Under the pieces are notes generated by a model. That model searched no databases. It was not told the origin of the DNA and saw nothing but the letters and a program-made list of their open reading frames with translations. The translations under genes were made by a program, and so were the position numbers. Shown piece after piece: positions 54,967-63,347 of a stretch of DNA of 64,000 nt (position 1 is its first letter; every line of letters begins with the position of its first letter). Source of the DNA: Bradyrhizobium guangdongense. Its GTDB lineage: Bacteria; Pseudomonadota; Alphaproteobacteria; Rhizobiales; Xanthobacteraceae. The stretch lies in NCBI RefSeq assembly GCF_004114975.1, contig NZ_CP030051.1:4154001-4218000 (forward strand), given 5' to 3'.

Positions 54967-55380
54967 TCAGTGCTTGATTTCCGGCGGCAGCTTGCCGCCA
55001 TTGGCAGCGAGCTTGGACATCACCTGCTTGTGCAGCCAGACATTCATGCTGGCAGAATCGTTCATGTCGCCGGTGTAGCCGAGCTCCTTGGCCAGGTCTT
55101 TGCGCGCCGCGAGGCTCGAATCGACGTCGAGCGCCTTCATGAGGTCGACGATCGAGGTGCGCCATTCCAGCTTCTCGCCCTTATGCGCGGCGGCCGCCTT
55201 GTCGACGATCGCGGCGACGTCCACCGTTGCCGCAGGTGCGGCCGCCGGCGCGGATGCAGGCGCCGATCCGCTCGGTGCGGTCCCTGCAGGTGCGCTGCCC
55301 GCGGGCGTGCCGCCGGCGGGCGCAGCGGAAGCCGGATGGCTGCCGAAGATCGCGCCCATGATTTTCCCGAAAATGCTCAT
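54967..55380 (-). CDS. DUF3597 protein (Ala/Pro-rich N-terminus)
   Basis: This 137-residue protein has a short N-terminal motif MSIFGKIMGAIFG, a low-complexity Ala/Gly/Pro linker (residues 20-52), and a conserved C-terminal domain: LEWRTSIVDLMKALDVDSSL, then ARKDLAKELGYTGDMNDSAS and MNVWLHKQVMSKLAANGG. This is DUF3597, of unknown function. The ATG at 55380 is the natural start. Confidence 0.82.
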   Translation of the reverse strand: MSIFGKIMGAIFGSHPASAAPAGGTPAGSAPAGTAPSGSAPASAPAAAPAATVDVAAIVDKAAAAHKGEKLEWRTSIVDLMKALDVDSSLAARKDLAKELGYTGDMNDSASMNVWLHKQVMSKLAANGGKLPPEIKH

Positions 55381-55716
55381 GTCTGCTCCCCGAAAAGGAT
55401 CCCGTTGGAAGGCCCTGACCGGGCCCTTATAGATCAAGCTTCTGCATTGCGCCCGCGCTGATCGCGCGACCCACAACCAGCATGAGCTTATCTGCGGCGA
55501 AATGACGACCGGATGACGTCATTGAGGTTGCACTGCGGCATTGAATCTCACCCAAGCGTGAGGGACAGGACTCGGAAATAGGCGTAGGCTTAGCGTTCAG
55601 CTCGCGATGCCATCCAGAATTCGCGTCTGGTTGGTCTCGCGAAACTCAGAAAAAGGCGGCCGCTTGCGCCGTTGTCGGCGCCCAATCCGGCTGCATGGCA
55701 AGGGAGCAAGCCAACC
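55381..55716. other. Gene-free divergent promoter region
   Basis: These 336 bases hold no supported gene. They separate DUF3597 (minus) from the DUF2189 gene (plus). A palindrome TGACGTCA (55514-55521) is the only motif noticed. Confidence 0.45.
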
Positions 55717-56619
55717 ATGGCCACACTCTATCAGGGCAATGTCCCCACGATGGGCCAGACCGCAGATGCGGCTGGACCGATGATCCGAACGATTCAACTC
55801 TCCGACCTGCACGACGCGCTCAGGCGCGGCTGGGAGGATTTCAAGGCGGTTCCGAGCCACGCCATCATTCTCTGCGTGATCTATCCAGTGCTGGGCCTCG
55901 TGCTCGCCCGCGTGGTGATGGGCTATTCGGTCCTCCCGCTGCTGTTTCCGCTCGCCGCGGGCTTCGCCCTGATCGGCCCGTTCGCAGCGCTCGGCCTCTA
56001 TGAGCTCTCGAGCCGCCGGGAGCGCCATGAAGAGGCCACTGCCTGGGATGCCATGGACGTGCTGCGCTCGCCCTCCTTCGGAGCCATGCTCGGCCTCGGC
56101 GTGTTGTTGCTCGCGTTGTTCGTAACCTGGGTCGCGACCGCGCAGGCGATCTACGTGGCGGCATTCGGGTACGAAGGCGTGACCGGAATCTCGGATTTCG
56201 CGACGCGCGTGCTGACGACTTCGCAGGGCTGGTGGCTGATCGTGGTCGGCTGCGGCACCGGCTTTCTGTTCGCGCTCGCCGCGCTTTGCATCAGCGCCGT
56301 ATCGTTCCCGCTGATGCTCGACCGCCATGCCGGCGCGCTGGAGGCGATGGTGACCTCGCTTCGCGTCGTCGCCAAGAACCCGGTGCCGATGGCAGCCTGG
56401 GGCTTGACCGTCGCGGTGCTGCTGGCGCTCGGCACCATCCCCGCGTTCCTCGGGCTCGCGGTCGTCATCCCCCTGCTCGGCCACGCCACTTGGCACCTGT
56501 ATCGCAAGGCCATCGTCTCGGAGCCCGGCGCGCGGCCGGTACCGCCGCCGCCCCAGCGTCCACGTAAGCCGGCGGCGGATTTCCCCGCCAATCTGTTCCC
56601 GTGGCGGAATAGGCAATAG
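55717..56619 (+). CDS. DUF2189 integral membrane protein
   Basis: This 300-residue protein (ATG 55717, AGGGAG site upstream) has a soluble start of 45 residues, then about six membrane segments: ILCVIYPVLGLVLARVVMGY, LLFPLAAGFALIGPFAALGL, ML-GLGVLLLALFVTWVATAQ and ALAALCISAVSFPLMLDRHA. A charged motif YELSSRRERHEEATAWDAM follows helix two. It ends in a Pro-rich tail (VPPPPQRPRKPAADF). It fits the DUF2189 (predicted integral membrane) family. A TTG further upstream (55672) is unlikely. Confidence 0.82.
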   Translation: MATLYQGNVPTMGQTADAAGPMIRTIQLSDLHDALRRGWEDFKAVPSHAIILCVIYPVLGLVLARVVMGYSVLPLLFPLAAGFALIGPFAALGLYELSSRRERHEEATAWDAMDVLRSPSFGAMLGLGVLLLALFVTWVATAQAIYVAAFGYEGVTGISDFATRVLTTSQGWWLIVVGCGTGFLFALAALCISAVSFPLMLDRHAGALEAMVTSLRVVAKNPVPMAAWGLTVAVLLALGTIPAFLGLAVVIPLLGHATWHLYRKAIVSEPGARPVPPPPQRPRKPAADFPANLFPWRNRQ

Positions 56620-56758
56620 AGCGCTGGCTTGACGAAGCCTTAGGCCGATCCCCTCCAGTCCCGGGCGGGATCGGTCGTCGTCATACGCCTTGCTTTGGCC
56701 GCTGTTACATCAGACATTCCGCCGCCGGTCATATCATTCACGGAATCAATTAGCTCTG

Positions 56759-57583
56759 ATGACCCTGACGATTTCTCGTCTCGCTCTCGCAGCCCTCACC
56801 CTTTCAGCCTCTATCGTGTCCGTCGAGCCCGCACTGGCTGCGGCCGCCTGCGGCTCGGGCAATTTCGACGCCTGGCTCGCCGATTTCAAAACCGAGGCTG
56901 CGGCCAAGGGGATCTCGCAACAGGCCATTGCCGCCGGGCTTGCGGGCGTCACCTTGGACCAGAGCGTGCTCAACCGTGACAAATCGCAAAAGGTCTTCAA
57001 CCAGACCTTTGAAGAATTTTCCGGCCGCATGGTGCCGCCGCGGATGACGCGCGGCTCCAACATGATGAAACAATACGGATCGGTGCTGTCGCGCATCGAG
57101 CAGACTTATGGAGTTCCGGGCGAGATCCTGGTTGCGATCTGGGGCCTCGAAACCGATTTCGGCGTCAACACCGGCAAGTTCGCGACGATCCGCTCGCTCG
57201 CGACACTGGCCTATGATTGTCGGCGCGCCGAGCAGTTTCGTGGTGAGCTGATGGATGCGTTGCGCATCGTCCAGCGCGGCGATCTAACGCCGGCCGAGAT
57301 GAAAGGCGCCTGGGCGGGCGAACTCGGCCAAACCCAGTTCATGCCGTCGTCCTGGGTGAAATATGCGGTCGATTTCGACGGCAACGGCAAGCGCGACTTG
57401 ATGCACAACGCCCCCGACGTGCTCGCCTCCACCGCCAACTATCTCGCCGGTTACGGCTGGCAGAAGGGCAAGGACTGGCAGCCTGGTAGCCCGAACTTCG
57501 CGGTGCTGCAGCAGTGGAACAAGAGCGAGGTTTATTCGAAGACGGTGGCCTATTTCGCCACCCAGCTCGCGCACGCCCCTTAA
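56759..57583 (+). CDS. Lytic murein transglycosylase, MltB/SLT_2 type
   Basis: This 274-residue periplasmic enzyme has a signal peptide ending PALAA. It cleaves peptidoglycan between MurNAc and GlcNAc. It shows FDAWLADFKTEAAAKGISQQ, GEILVAIWGLETDFGVNTG with the catalytic Glu, and the late pattern GAWAGELGQTQFMPSSWVKY. The length is short compared with E. coli MltB (361), which has extra parts at the ends. The frame is open to 56690 but ATG 56759 opens the signal peptide. Confidence 0.9.
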   Translation: MTLTISRLALAALTLSASIVSVEPALAAAACGSGNFDAWLADFKTEAAAKGISQQAIAAGLAGVTLDQSVLNRDKSQKVFNQTFEEFSGRMVPPRMTRGSNMMKQYGSVLSRIEQTYGVPGEILVAIWGLETDFGVNTGKFATIRSLATLAYDCRRAEQFRGELMDALRIVQRGDLTPAEMKGAWAGELGQTQFMPSSWVKYAVDFDGNGKRDLMHNAPDVLASTANYLAGYGWQKGKDWQPGSPNFAVLQQWNKSEVYSKTVAYFATQLAHAP

Positions 57584-57608
57584 GACGCGCGCTGAGATCA
57601 AACGCCTA

Positions 57609-57633
57609 GGGCCGATCGCCTGGCGACCGGCCC
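57609..57633 (+). terminator. Hairpin after the transglycosylase gene
   Basis: GGGCCG (57609-57614) pairs with CGGCCC (57628-57633), with an inner TCGCC/GGCGA stem. A weak pyrimidine stretch (CTCTCTTGG) follows. It may terminate the gene. Confidence 0.5.
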
Positions 57634-57660
57634 TCTCTTGGATTGCGTTTGCCTCTCCGT

Positions 57661-57924
57661 TTACTTGCCCATGGTGGCGTGCATCGCCTTGTTGAGGTGC
57701 ATGCCGCACGCACCCATTTTGCCGTTGAGCAGCGAGTCCTGGGCGGAGGCGATTTCCTTCTGGGCGGCTACCTTGCCGTCGCCGTCTGGCATCGCCTCGA
57801 TCGCGGTCTCGGTCTTCTCCAGATTGCCCGCGCTGCAGCCGCCCATGGCGTGTTTGGCGGCCTGAGCCGGCGTGACGGCGAACGCGATGGCAGCAATTGC
57901 GATAACCCCGAGTAACTTCGTCAT
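57661..57924 (-). CDS. Small secreted protein with four cysteines and Met-rich tail
   Basis: This 87-residue protein has a signal peptide (MTKLLGVIAIAAIAFAVTPA, cleavage after QAA). The mature part starts KHAMGGCSAGNLEKTETAIE and ends KMGACGMHLNKAMHATMGK, with cysteines, Met and His that could bind a metal such as copper. The ATG at 57924 is used; the frame is open to 58161. No family was named. It converges with the transglycosylase gene. Confidence 0.65.
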   Translation of the reverse strand: MTKLLGVIAIAAIAFAVTPAQAAKHAMGGCSAGNLEKTETAIEAMPDGDGKVAAQKEIASAQDSLLNGKMGACGMHLNKAMHATMGK

Positions 57925-58620
57925 GATGTTACTTTCCTTCTTTTGTTCTTGGGCCAGATCCGGCGACATTGCCGGAATCCGCAACATGACTTTGCCGCCG
58001 ACGCGGCAACTTGCCGCAATAAATTCCCCGCGAGAATTGCGTGATGTTGCGTGTCGCGCAGAGCCGCATGCGAAATTTCTGTTTTTCATTACAACTTGGT
58101 AATTACACGATGCACGCTCAACGTGCGCAACACACCAAGGGGGCAGCAGCACTCCAGCCACTTTCAGAGGAGACCGTCCTGACGCTCGACTTCCCCTTGA
58201 GCTGCCGAGTTCCCCCTAACTCTCCGCCTCTGGCGACCGGCGCATCGCGACGATCATATAATGAACATTCATTCACTTTATGATGTGCCGATGCATGCGA
58301 ATCGCGCATGCCGGTCCTAGACCCACAAGTTGGCCCGACACTCTTTTACTCACTTAAATGTAATCTATTTCCAAGGCATTCGGGCCCCCACCCCAGGCTC
58401 TTAAGCCCGTGATTTCACGGAGGTTTATTGCACCTTGCACCTCTCATTGCCTGATGATGGGCGAGGATCGCGAGCCAGTTAAGGCTCCCTTACCGCCGCC
58501 ATGCGCTCTCCGCCTAGCTGCATCGCAACATCGGAACTATCGCAGTGCACCACTCTCACCTATATTCATTTCAACGATGAGGCCCCGGCAAGGGCTGAAT
58601 CAAACTACAGGAGACTACCA
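57925..58620. other. Gene-free 0.7-kb interval upstream of DUF1127
   Basis: No gene is supported. It includes the palindrome AATGAA-CA-TTCATT (58260-58273) in an AT-rich stretch, a short hairpin CCGTGA-TT-TCACGG, and the likely promoter of the DUF1127 gene. Confidence 0.5.
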
Positions 58621-58773
58621 ATGCTGCTCTCGCTCATCCGCATGATCCAGGCCTTCCGGGACTATCAGCGCAATGTTGCCGAGCTGTCCCAGCTCAGCGA
58701 TCGCGAACTGGCCGATATCGGCCTCGATCGCTCGGACATCCCGCGCGTTGCTGCCGGTCAGTATCAGGGCTGA
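58621..58773 (+). CDS. DUF1127 small protein
   Basis: This 50-residue protein is a DUF1127 (YjiS-like) protein: FRDYQRNVAELSQLSDRELA followed by DIGLDRSDIPRVAAGQ. DUF1127 proteins in alphaproteobacteria include small, Arg-rich regulators that affect phosphate and carbon metabolism or RNA turnover. The ATG at 58621 is preceded by CAGGAGACTACCA, a good ribosome site. The longer frame to 58501 is not supported. A terminator-like hairpin follows. Confidence 0.88.
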   Translation: MLLSLIRMIQAFRDYQRNVAELSQLSDRELADIGLDRSDIPRVAAGQYQG

Positions 58774-58806
58774 TATCGTTCAGCCATTCAACGGACCAAC
58801 CGATAG

Positions 58807-58827
58807 CGCCCGCCTCGTGCGGGCGTT
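58807..58827 (+). terminator. Terminator-like hairpin after DUF1127
   Basis: CGCCCGC (58807-58813) pairs with GCGGGCG (58819-58825) across five bases, followed by TTGTCGTTT. Confidence 0.6.
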
Positions 58828-58899
58828 GTCGTTTCTGATGGCAGAAAACTCGATCTCGACGATTCCACTGACCGCCGAAAAGCGCTACCTGTCCGCCCC

Positions 58900-60327
58900 A
58901 TGACAGGACTCCAATCCAATATCGTACACGTCATCGGCGCAGGCCTCGCCGGTTCCGAAGCCGCCTGGCAGGTCGCCAAATCAGGCGTGCCCGTGGTGCT
59001 GCACGAGATGCGGCCGGACCGCATGACCGAGGCGCACCGCACCGATGGGCTGGCCGAGCTCGTCTGCTCCAATTCATTCCGGTCGGACGACGCTGCCAAC
59101 AATGCCGTCGGCCTCTTGCACGCCGAGATGCGCCGCCTCGGCTCCCTGATTATGCGCGCCGCTGATGCCAACCAGGTGCCCGCAGGCGGCGCTCTCGCGG
59201 TCGACCGCAACGGCTTCTCGGCCACCGTTACCAAGGCGCTGAACGACCATCCCCTGATCGAGATCGCCCGCGGCGAGATCAAAGGCCTGCCACCGGCCGA
59301 CTGGAGCAACGTGATCGTTGCGACCGGCCCCCTCACCTCGGCGCCGTTGGCCGATGCCATCCGCGAGCTCACCGATGAGAACGCGCTTGCCTTCTTCGAC
59401 GCGATCGCGCCGATCGTGCACCGCGAGTCCATCGACATGTCGGTGGCCTGGTTCCAGTCGCGCTACGACAAGGTCGGTCCCGGCGGCAACGGCGCCGACT
59501 ACATCAACTGCCCCATGACCAAGGAGCAGTATGACGGCTTCGTCGCCGCGCTGATGTCAGGCGAGAAGACCGAGTTCAAGGAGTGGGAAACCAACACACC
59601 CTATTTCGACGGCTGCCTGCCGATCGAGGTGATGGCCGAGCGCGGTCCCGAGACGCTGCGGCACGGCCCGATGAAACCGGTTGGCCTCACCAATCCGCAC
59701 GATCCCACCACGAAAGCCTACGCGATCGTGCAGCTCCGACAGGACAACAAGCTCGGCACGCTCTACAACATCGTCGGTTTCCAGACGAAACTGAAATACG
59801 GCGAGCAGCAGCGCATCTTCCGTACCATTCCCGGGCTGGAGAAAGCCGAATTCGCTCGTCTCGGCGGACTGCATCGCAACACCTTCCTCAATTCGCCAAA
59901 ACTGCTCGACAGCCAGCTGCGCCTGCGCGCGCAGCCACGGCTGCGCTTTGCCGGTCAGATGACGGGCTGCGAAGGTTATGTGGAATCGGCCAGCGTCGGC
60001 CTGATCGCCGGCCTCTACGCCGCGGCCGATGCGCGCGGCGAACGGCTTGCGAGCCCGCCGGCCACGACGGCGCTCGGATCCTTGCTCGGCCACATCACCG
60101 GCGGCCATATCGAGACCATCGAGCCGGGCACGCGCTCGTTCCAGCCGATGAACATCAATTTCGGCCTATTCCCGCCGCTTGCAAGCCCACCGACGAAGAA
60201 GCCCGACGGCACGCGCCTGCGTGGTAACGAGAAGACAGTGGCCAAGAAGCAGGCGATGAGCGCGTTGGCGCTGGCCGATCTCGATCGCTGGATCGCCGAT
60301 CATTTGCGCATAGCCGCAGCCGCGTGA
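58900..60327 (+). CDS. trmFO: Folate-dependent tRNA (uracil-5-)-methyltransferase
   Basis: This 475-residue flavoprotein methylates U54 of tRNA using 5,10-methylene-tetrahydrofolate and FAD. It has the FAD loop [34 protein letters not shown], and [20 protein letters not shown]. The end holds [15 protein letters not shown] and INFGLFPPL. The length matches TrmFO (about 440-475). The start at 58900 gives [17 protein letters not shown] gene with a kinase-like domain follows seven bases later, so the two are cotranscribed. Confidence 0.93.
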   Translation: MTGLQSNIVHVIGAGLAGSEAAWQVAKSGVPVVLHEMRPDRMTEAHRTDGLAELVCSNSFRSDDAANNAVGLLHAEMRRLGSLIMRAADANQVPAGGALAVDRNGFSATVTKALNDHPLIEIARGEIKGLPPADWSNVIVATGPLTSAPLADAIRELTDENALAFFDAIAPIVHRESIDMSVAWFQSRYDKVGPGGNGADYINCPMTKEQYDGFVAALMSGEKTEFKEWETNTPYFDGCLPIEVMAERGPETLRHGPMKPVGLTNPHDPTTKAYAIVQLRQDNKLGTLYNIVGFQTKLKYGEQQRIFRTIPGLEKAEFARLGGLHRNTFLNSPKLLDSQLRLRAQPRLRFAGQMTGCEGYVESASVGLIAGLYAAADARGERLASPPATTALGSLLGHITGGHIETIEPGTRSFQPMNINFGLFPPLASPPTKKPDGTRLRGNEKTVAKKQAMSALALADLDRWIADHLRIAAAA

Positions 60328-60334
60328 GATACCG

Positions 60335-61429
60335 ATGAATCTCCCGAAAGACGACGCTGCTGAGCTCTCGGCGCGCTGGACCGAGGGCGTGCTGCTCAAG
60401 CGCGACGTGTTCTCGACCGTCGAGCGCGGCCGCTTCCGCACGGATGGCGGCGAAGTCGATGCGGTACTGCGCCGACTCGACGAGGTGCCATGGTGGTCGT
60501 TCCTGTTGGCGCGCCATCTGTTCGCACGCGAGAAGCACGCGCTCGCCCTTGCAAAGGGTCTCAATGTCGGCCCTGAGCTGCTGTGGGCCGGACATCGCGC
60601 GCTGGTGCGTGGCTTCGTCGACGGCGTTGCCCTGCACCTGGCAAAGCCCCATGGCGACCTCGCCTACTTCCGCTCGGCCAAGGCGGCGCTCCGCCGGTTG
60701 CGTCGCGCCGGCATCTGCCACAACGACCTCGCCAAGGAACAGAACTGGTTGGTCGGCCGCGATGGCCGGGCTTATGTGACCGATTTCCAGCTCGCAGCCT
60801 GCTTCGTCCGGCGTGGCCGGCTTTATCGCATCTTCGCTTACGAAGACCTCCGGCATCTTCTCAAGCACAAGCGCTCCTACGCACCTGAGGCGCTGACTCC
60901 GCGCGAGCGAAAAATCCTGGCGCGGAAATCATTCGCCGCAAGCCTGTGGCTTGTCACCGGCAAGAAGGTCTACCGGGCAATCACCCGCGGCCTGTTCAAT
61001 TTCACCGACCGCGAGGGTGGAGGCCGTCGCCTCGTCAACGACGCGCCGGTGCTGGCCGCGCTGATCCGCAACAATCCCGCCGTGCGCGATACCGCCATCG
61101 TTGCCTTTGCCGATCGCCGCTCGGGCGTCGGACTTTATGCCTTCGTGGAAGCGGATCAGGCCGCCCTCGAAGGCCGGCTTCGCAATGAGCTCACCGCAGC
61201 CAAGGGCCCAAAGCCACCGGAACACATCCAGGTCGTCCACGCCTTGCCGCGCGATCCCAGCGGCAAGCCGCGTACCGAGATCCTGCAACTGGTCGCCATG
61301 AACCAGCTCGACCTGATCGAGCCGATGATGAAGAACGACCAGGACCGCGCCTTCCTCAAGGACATCCTTGAGCAACGCAAGAACCTGCGCGATCGCTTCA
61401 ACTTCGAGGCGGACCTGCCCACCGGTTAG
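60335..61429 (+). CDS. Kinase-like protein fused to an AMP-binding-enzyme C-terminal domain
   Basis: This 364-residue protein has a RIO/lipopolysaccharide-kinase-like core. The catalytic loop reads ICHNDLAKEQNWLV (His129, Asp131, Asn137) and the metal loop VTDFQLA (Asp150), so both catalytic acids are kept. The N-lobe is short. Residues 245-330 then read AVRDTAIVAFADRRSGVGLY and VHALPRDPSGKPRTEILQLV. The latter matches the C-terminal domain of AMP-forming acyl-CoA synthetases, including its catalytic-type Lys (K311). No AMP-binding N-domain precedes it. It follows trmFO by seven bases. Confidence 0.75.
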   Translation: MNLPKDDAAELSARWTEGVLLKRDVFSTVERGRFRTDGGEVDAVLRRLDEVPWWSFLLARHLFAREKHALALAKGLNVGPELLWAGHRALVRGFVDGVALHLAKPHGDLAYFRSAKAALRRLRRAGICHNDLAKEQNWLVGRDGRAYVTDFQLAACFVRRGRLYRIFAYEDLRHLLKHKRSYAPEALTPRERKILARKSFAASLWLVTGKKVYRAITRGLFNFTDREGGGRRLVNDAPVLAALIRNNPAVRDTAIVAFADRRSGVGLYAFVEADQAALEGRLRNELTAAKGPKPPEHIQVVHALPRDPSGKPRTEILQLVAMNQLDLIEPMMKNDQDRAFLKDILEQRKNLRDRFNFEADLPTG

Positions 61430-61487
61430 ACCGCGGGTACGCTGCGCCTTGAAGCGTCCACAATGCCGGTGGAGAAGCCGGAATCAC

Positions 61488-62084
61488 ATGATTTGGGGAT
61501 CAATGACTCGCTGGGGGACCATGGGGCGCCGGGTGGCCTTGCTGATTGCGCCTGTCCTGCTGCTGGGAGCCACGCCTGTGATGGCCGCGGACTTCCCAGC
61601 CGAACAGATCTCGAGCTTCCGCCTCAAGCATGGTGAGGGTCGCGTCGTGCGCGACGCAACCCTCGATCGCATCGCGATGGACCAAGCCCGCGCGATGGCG
61701 GCAAAGGACGATCTCAGCCACGACGCGCTCGGCCCGTTCAACAAGCGCGTCGCACCGTCAGGCGCAGGCCGCGCCGCCGAGAACATTGCCTACGGCTACG
61801 ACAATTTCGAGAAGACGCTGGGACAGTGGATCGACTCCTCCGGGCACCGCAAGAACCTGCTGCTGCACAATGCCTCGCGCGTCGGCATCGCGAGCGCGAA
61901 GAACGCCAGCGGCAAGCGCACCTATTGGGCCATGGTGATCGCCGGCGATTACGAGCCGAAGCCGGGCAAGGGCAAAGGCAAGAAGGACAGCGAGCCGGTG
62001 GTCGCCGTGAAACGCGAGGTCACGCCTGCCAGCAGGCCCAAAGCCGCCAATTGCCACGTCAAGCTGCTCGGCCTCTGTATCTAG
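61488..62084 (+). CDS. CAP/SCP domain secreted protein
   Basis: This protein (198 residues from ATG 61488) has a signal peptide (GRRVALLIAPVLLLGATPVM, cleavage after AA). The CAP fold follows: ATLDRIAMDQARAMAAKDDL, SHDALGPFNKRVAPSGAGRA, AENIAYGYDNFEKTLGQWID and SSGHRKNLLLHNASRVGIAS. His-Glu-His pairs of CAP proteins may bind metal. The tail is Lys/Gly-rich. ATG 61503 has GGGGA close by and is an alternative start. It is a periplasmic or secreted protein of unknown activity. Confidence 0.85.
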   Translation: MIWGSMTRWGTMGRRVALLIAPVLLLGATPVMAADFPAEQISSFRLKHGEGRVVRDATLDRIAMDQARAMAAKDDLSHDALGPFNKRVAPSGAGRAAENIAYGYDNFEKTLGQWIDSSGHRKNLLLHNASRVGIASAKNASGKRTYWAMVIAGDYEPKPGKGKGKKDSEPVVAVKREVTPASRPKAANCHVKLLGLCI

Positions 62085-62161
62085 AGTGGGACTGTTCGGC
62101 GCTTGCTCGCCTTGTTCGGCGCGTCTAATCCATACCAGGATCGCGAGAGGGAGAAGCGCAC

Positions 62162-63340
62162 TTGATCGATATCGACCAAATCCGCGCCGACACGCCTGCC
62201 GTCTCCCGGCTCGCCTATCTCCACAACGCCGGCGCGGCCCTCATGCCGACGGCCGTTGTCGGCGCAGTGAAGCAGCATATCGATCTGGAGGCCGAAATCG
62301 GAGGCTATGCCGCTGCCGATCGTGTGTCCGATCGGCTTGACGCGATCTACGGCTCGGTGGCGCGGCTGCTGAACGCCGCGGCGGAAGAAATCGCGCTTAC
62401 CGAGAACGCCACAGTTGCATGGCAAATGGCCTTCTACGCTCTGCCGTTTCTCCCCGGCGACCGGATCCTGACGGCCGAGGCGGAATACGCCGCCAATTAT
62501 GTCGCGTTTCTTCAGGTCGCCAGGCGCACAGGCGCGGTCATCGAGATCGTGCCGAGCGACGCCAGCGGCGAGCTCGACGTCGCCGCGCTCGAGCGGATGA
62601 TCGACGACCACGTGAAGCTGATCGCGATCACCTGGGTGCCGACCAATGGCGGGCTGGTCAATCCCGCAGCTGCTGTCGGCAAAATCGCCCGCGCATACGG
62701 CATTCCCTATTTGCTCGATGCATGCCAGGCGGTCGGCCACATGCAGGTCGACGTCGAAGCGATTGGCTGCGACATGCTGTCGGCCACAGGCCGCAAATTC
62801 CTCAGAGGTCCGCGCGGCACCGGCTTCCTCTACGTCCGCAAGGCGCTGCTGCAGCAGCTCGAGCCGCCGATGATCGACCATTTTGCGGCGCCCTGGGTCT
62901 CGCGGGACCGCTATCAGCTCCGCGATGACGCCCGCCGCTTCGAGACCTGGGAGAACAATTACGCGGCCCGGCTCGGCTTGGGCGCCGCTGTCGACTATGC
63001 CCTCGCGATCGGCCTCGGCCCGATCGAGCAGCGCTGCCGCCTGCTGGCGGGTCGCCTTCGCACTGGCCTTGCGGCTATCGGTGGGGTCACCATTCGCGAT
63101 CTCGGCCGCACGCCAGGCGCGATCGTCAGCTTCACGGTGGCTGGCTACGAGGCCGACACGGTCGTCAGCGGCGCCGCTACGGCCGGCATCACCATTGGCG
63201 CATCACATCCGTCGAGCACGCGGATCGACGCCGAAGTCCGTGCGCTGCCGGTAATCGTGCGGGCGTCGCCGCACTACTACAACACGGAAGCCGAGATCGA
63301 TCGGCTGATCGCCCATATCGCGGGTCTGGCGCGGCGTTAG
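62162..63340 (+). CDS. Aminotransferase class V family protein
   Basis: This 392-residue PLP enzyme begins at TTG 62162 with GGGAGAAG upstream. The fold shows YLHNAGAALMPTAVVGAVKQ, ALTENATVAWQMAFYAL, and VTNGG-type WVPTNGGLVNPAAAVGKIA. LLDACQAVGHMQVDVEAIGC holds the PLP-binding Asp, and SATGRKFLRGPRGTGFLYV the Schiff-base Lys. It is closest in style to cysteine desulfurase/isopenicillin-N-epimerase-like members. The substrate is unknown. It converges with the threonine ammonia-lyase gene, with eight bases between stops. Confidence 0.87.
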   Translation: MIDIDQIRADTPAVSRLAYLHNAGAALMPTAVVGAVKQHIDLEAEIGGYAAADRVSDRLDAIYGSVARLLNAAAEEIALTENATVAWQMAFYALPFLPGDRILTAEAEYAANYVAFLQVARRTGAVIEIVPSDASGELDVAALERMIDDHVKLIAITWVPTNGGLVNPAAAVGKIARAYGIPYLLDACQAVGHMQVDVEAIGCDMLSATGRKFLRGPRGTGFLYVRKALLQQLEPPMIDHFAAPWVSRDRYQLRDDARRFETWENNYAARLGLGAAVDYALAIGLGPIEQRCRLLAGRLRTGLAAIGGVTIRDLGRTPGAIVSFTVAGYEADTVVSGAATAGITIGASHPSSTRIDAEVRALPVIVRASPHYYNTEAEIDRLIAHIAGLARR

Positions 63341-63347
63341 CGCGGCT

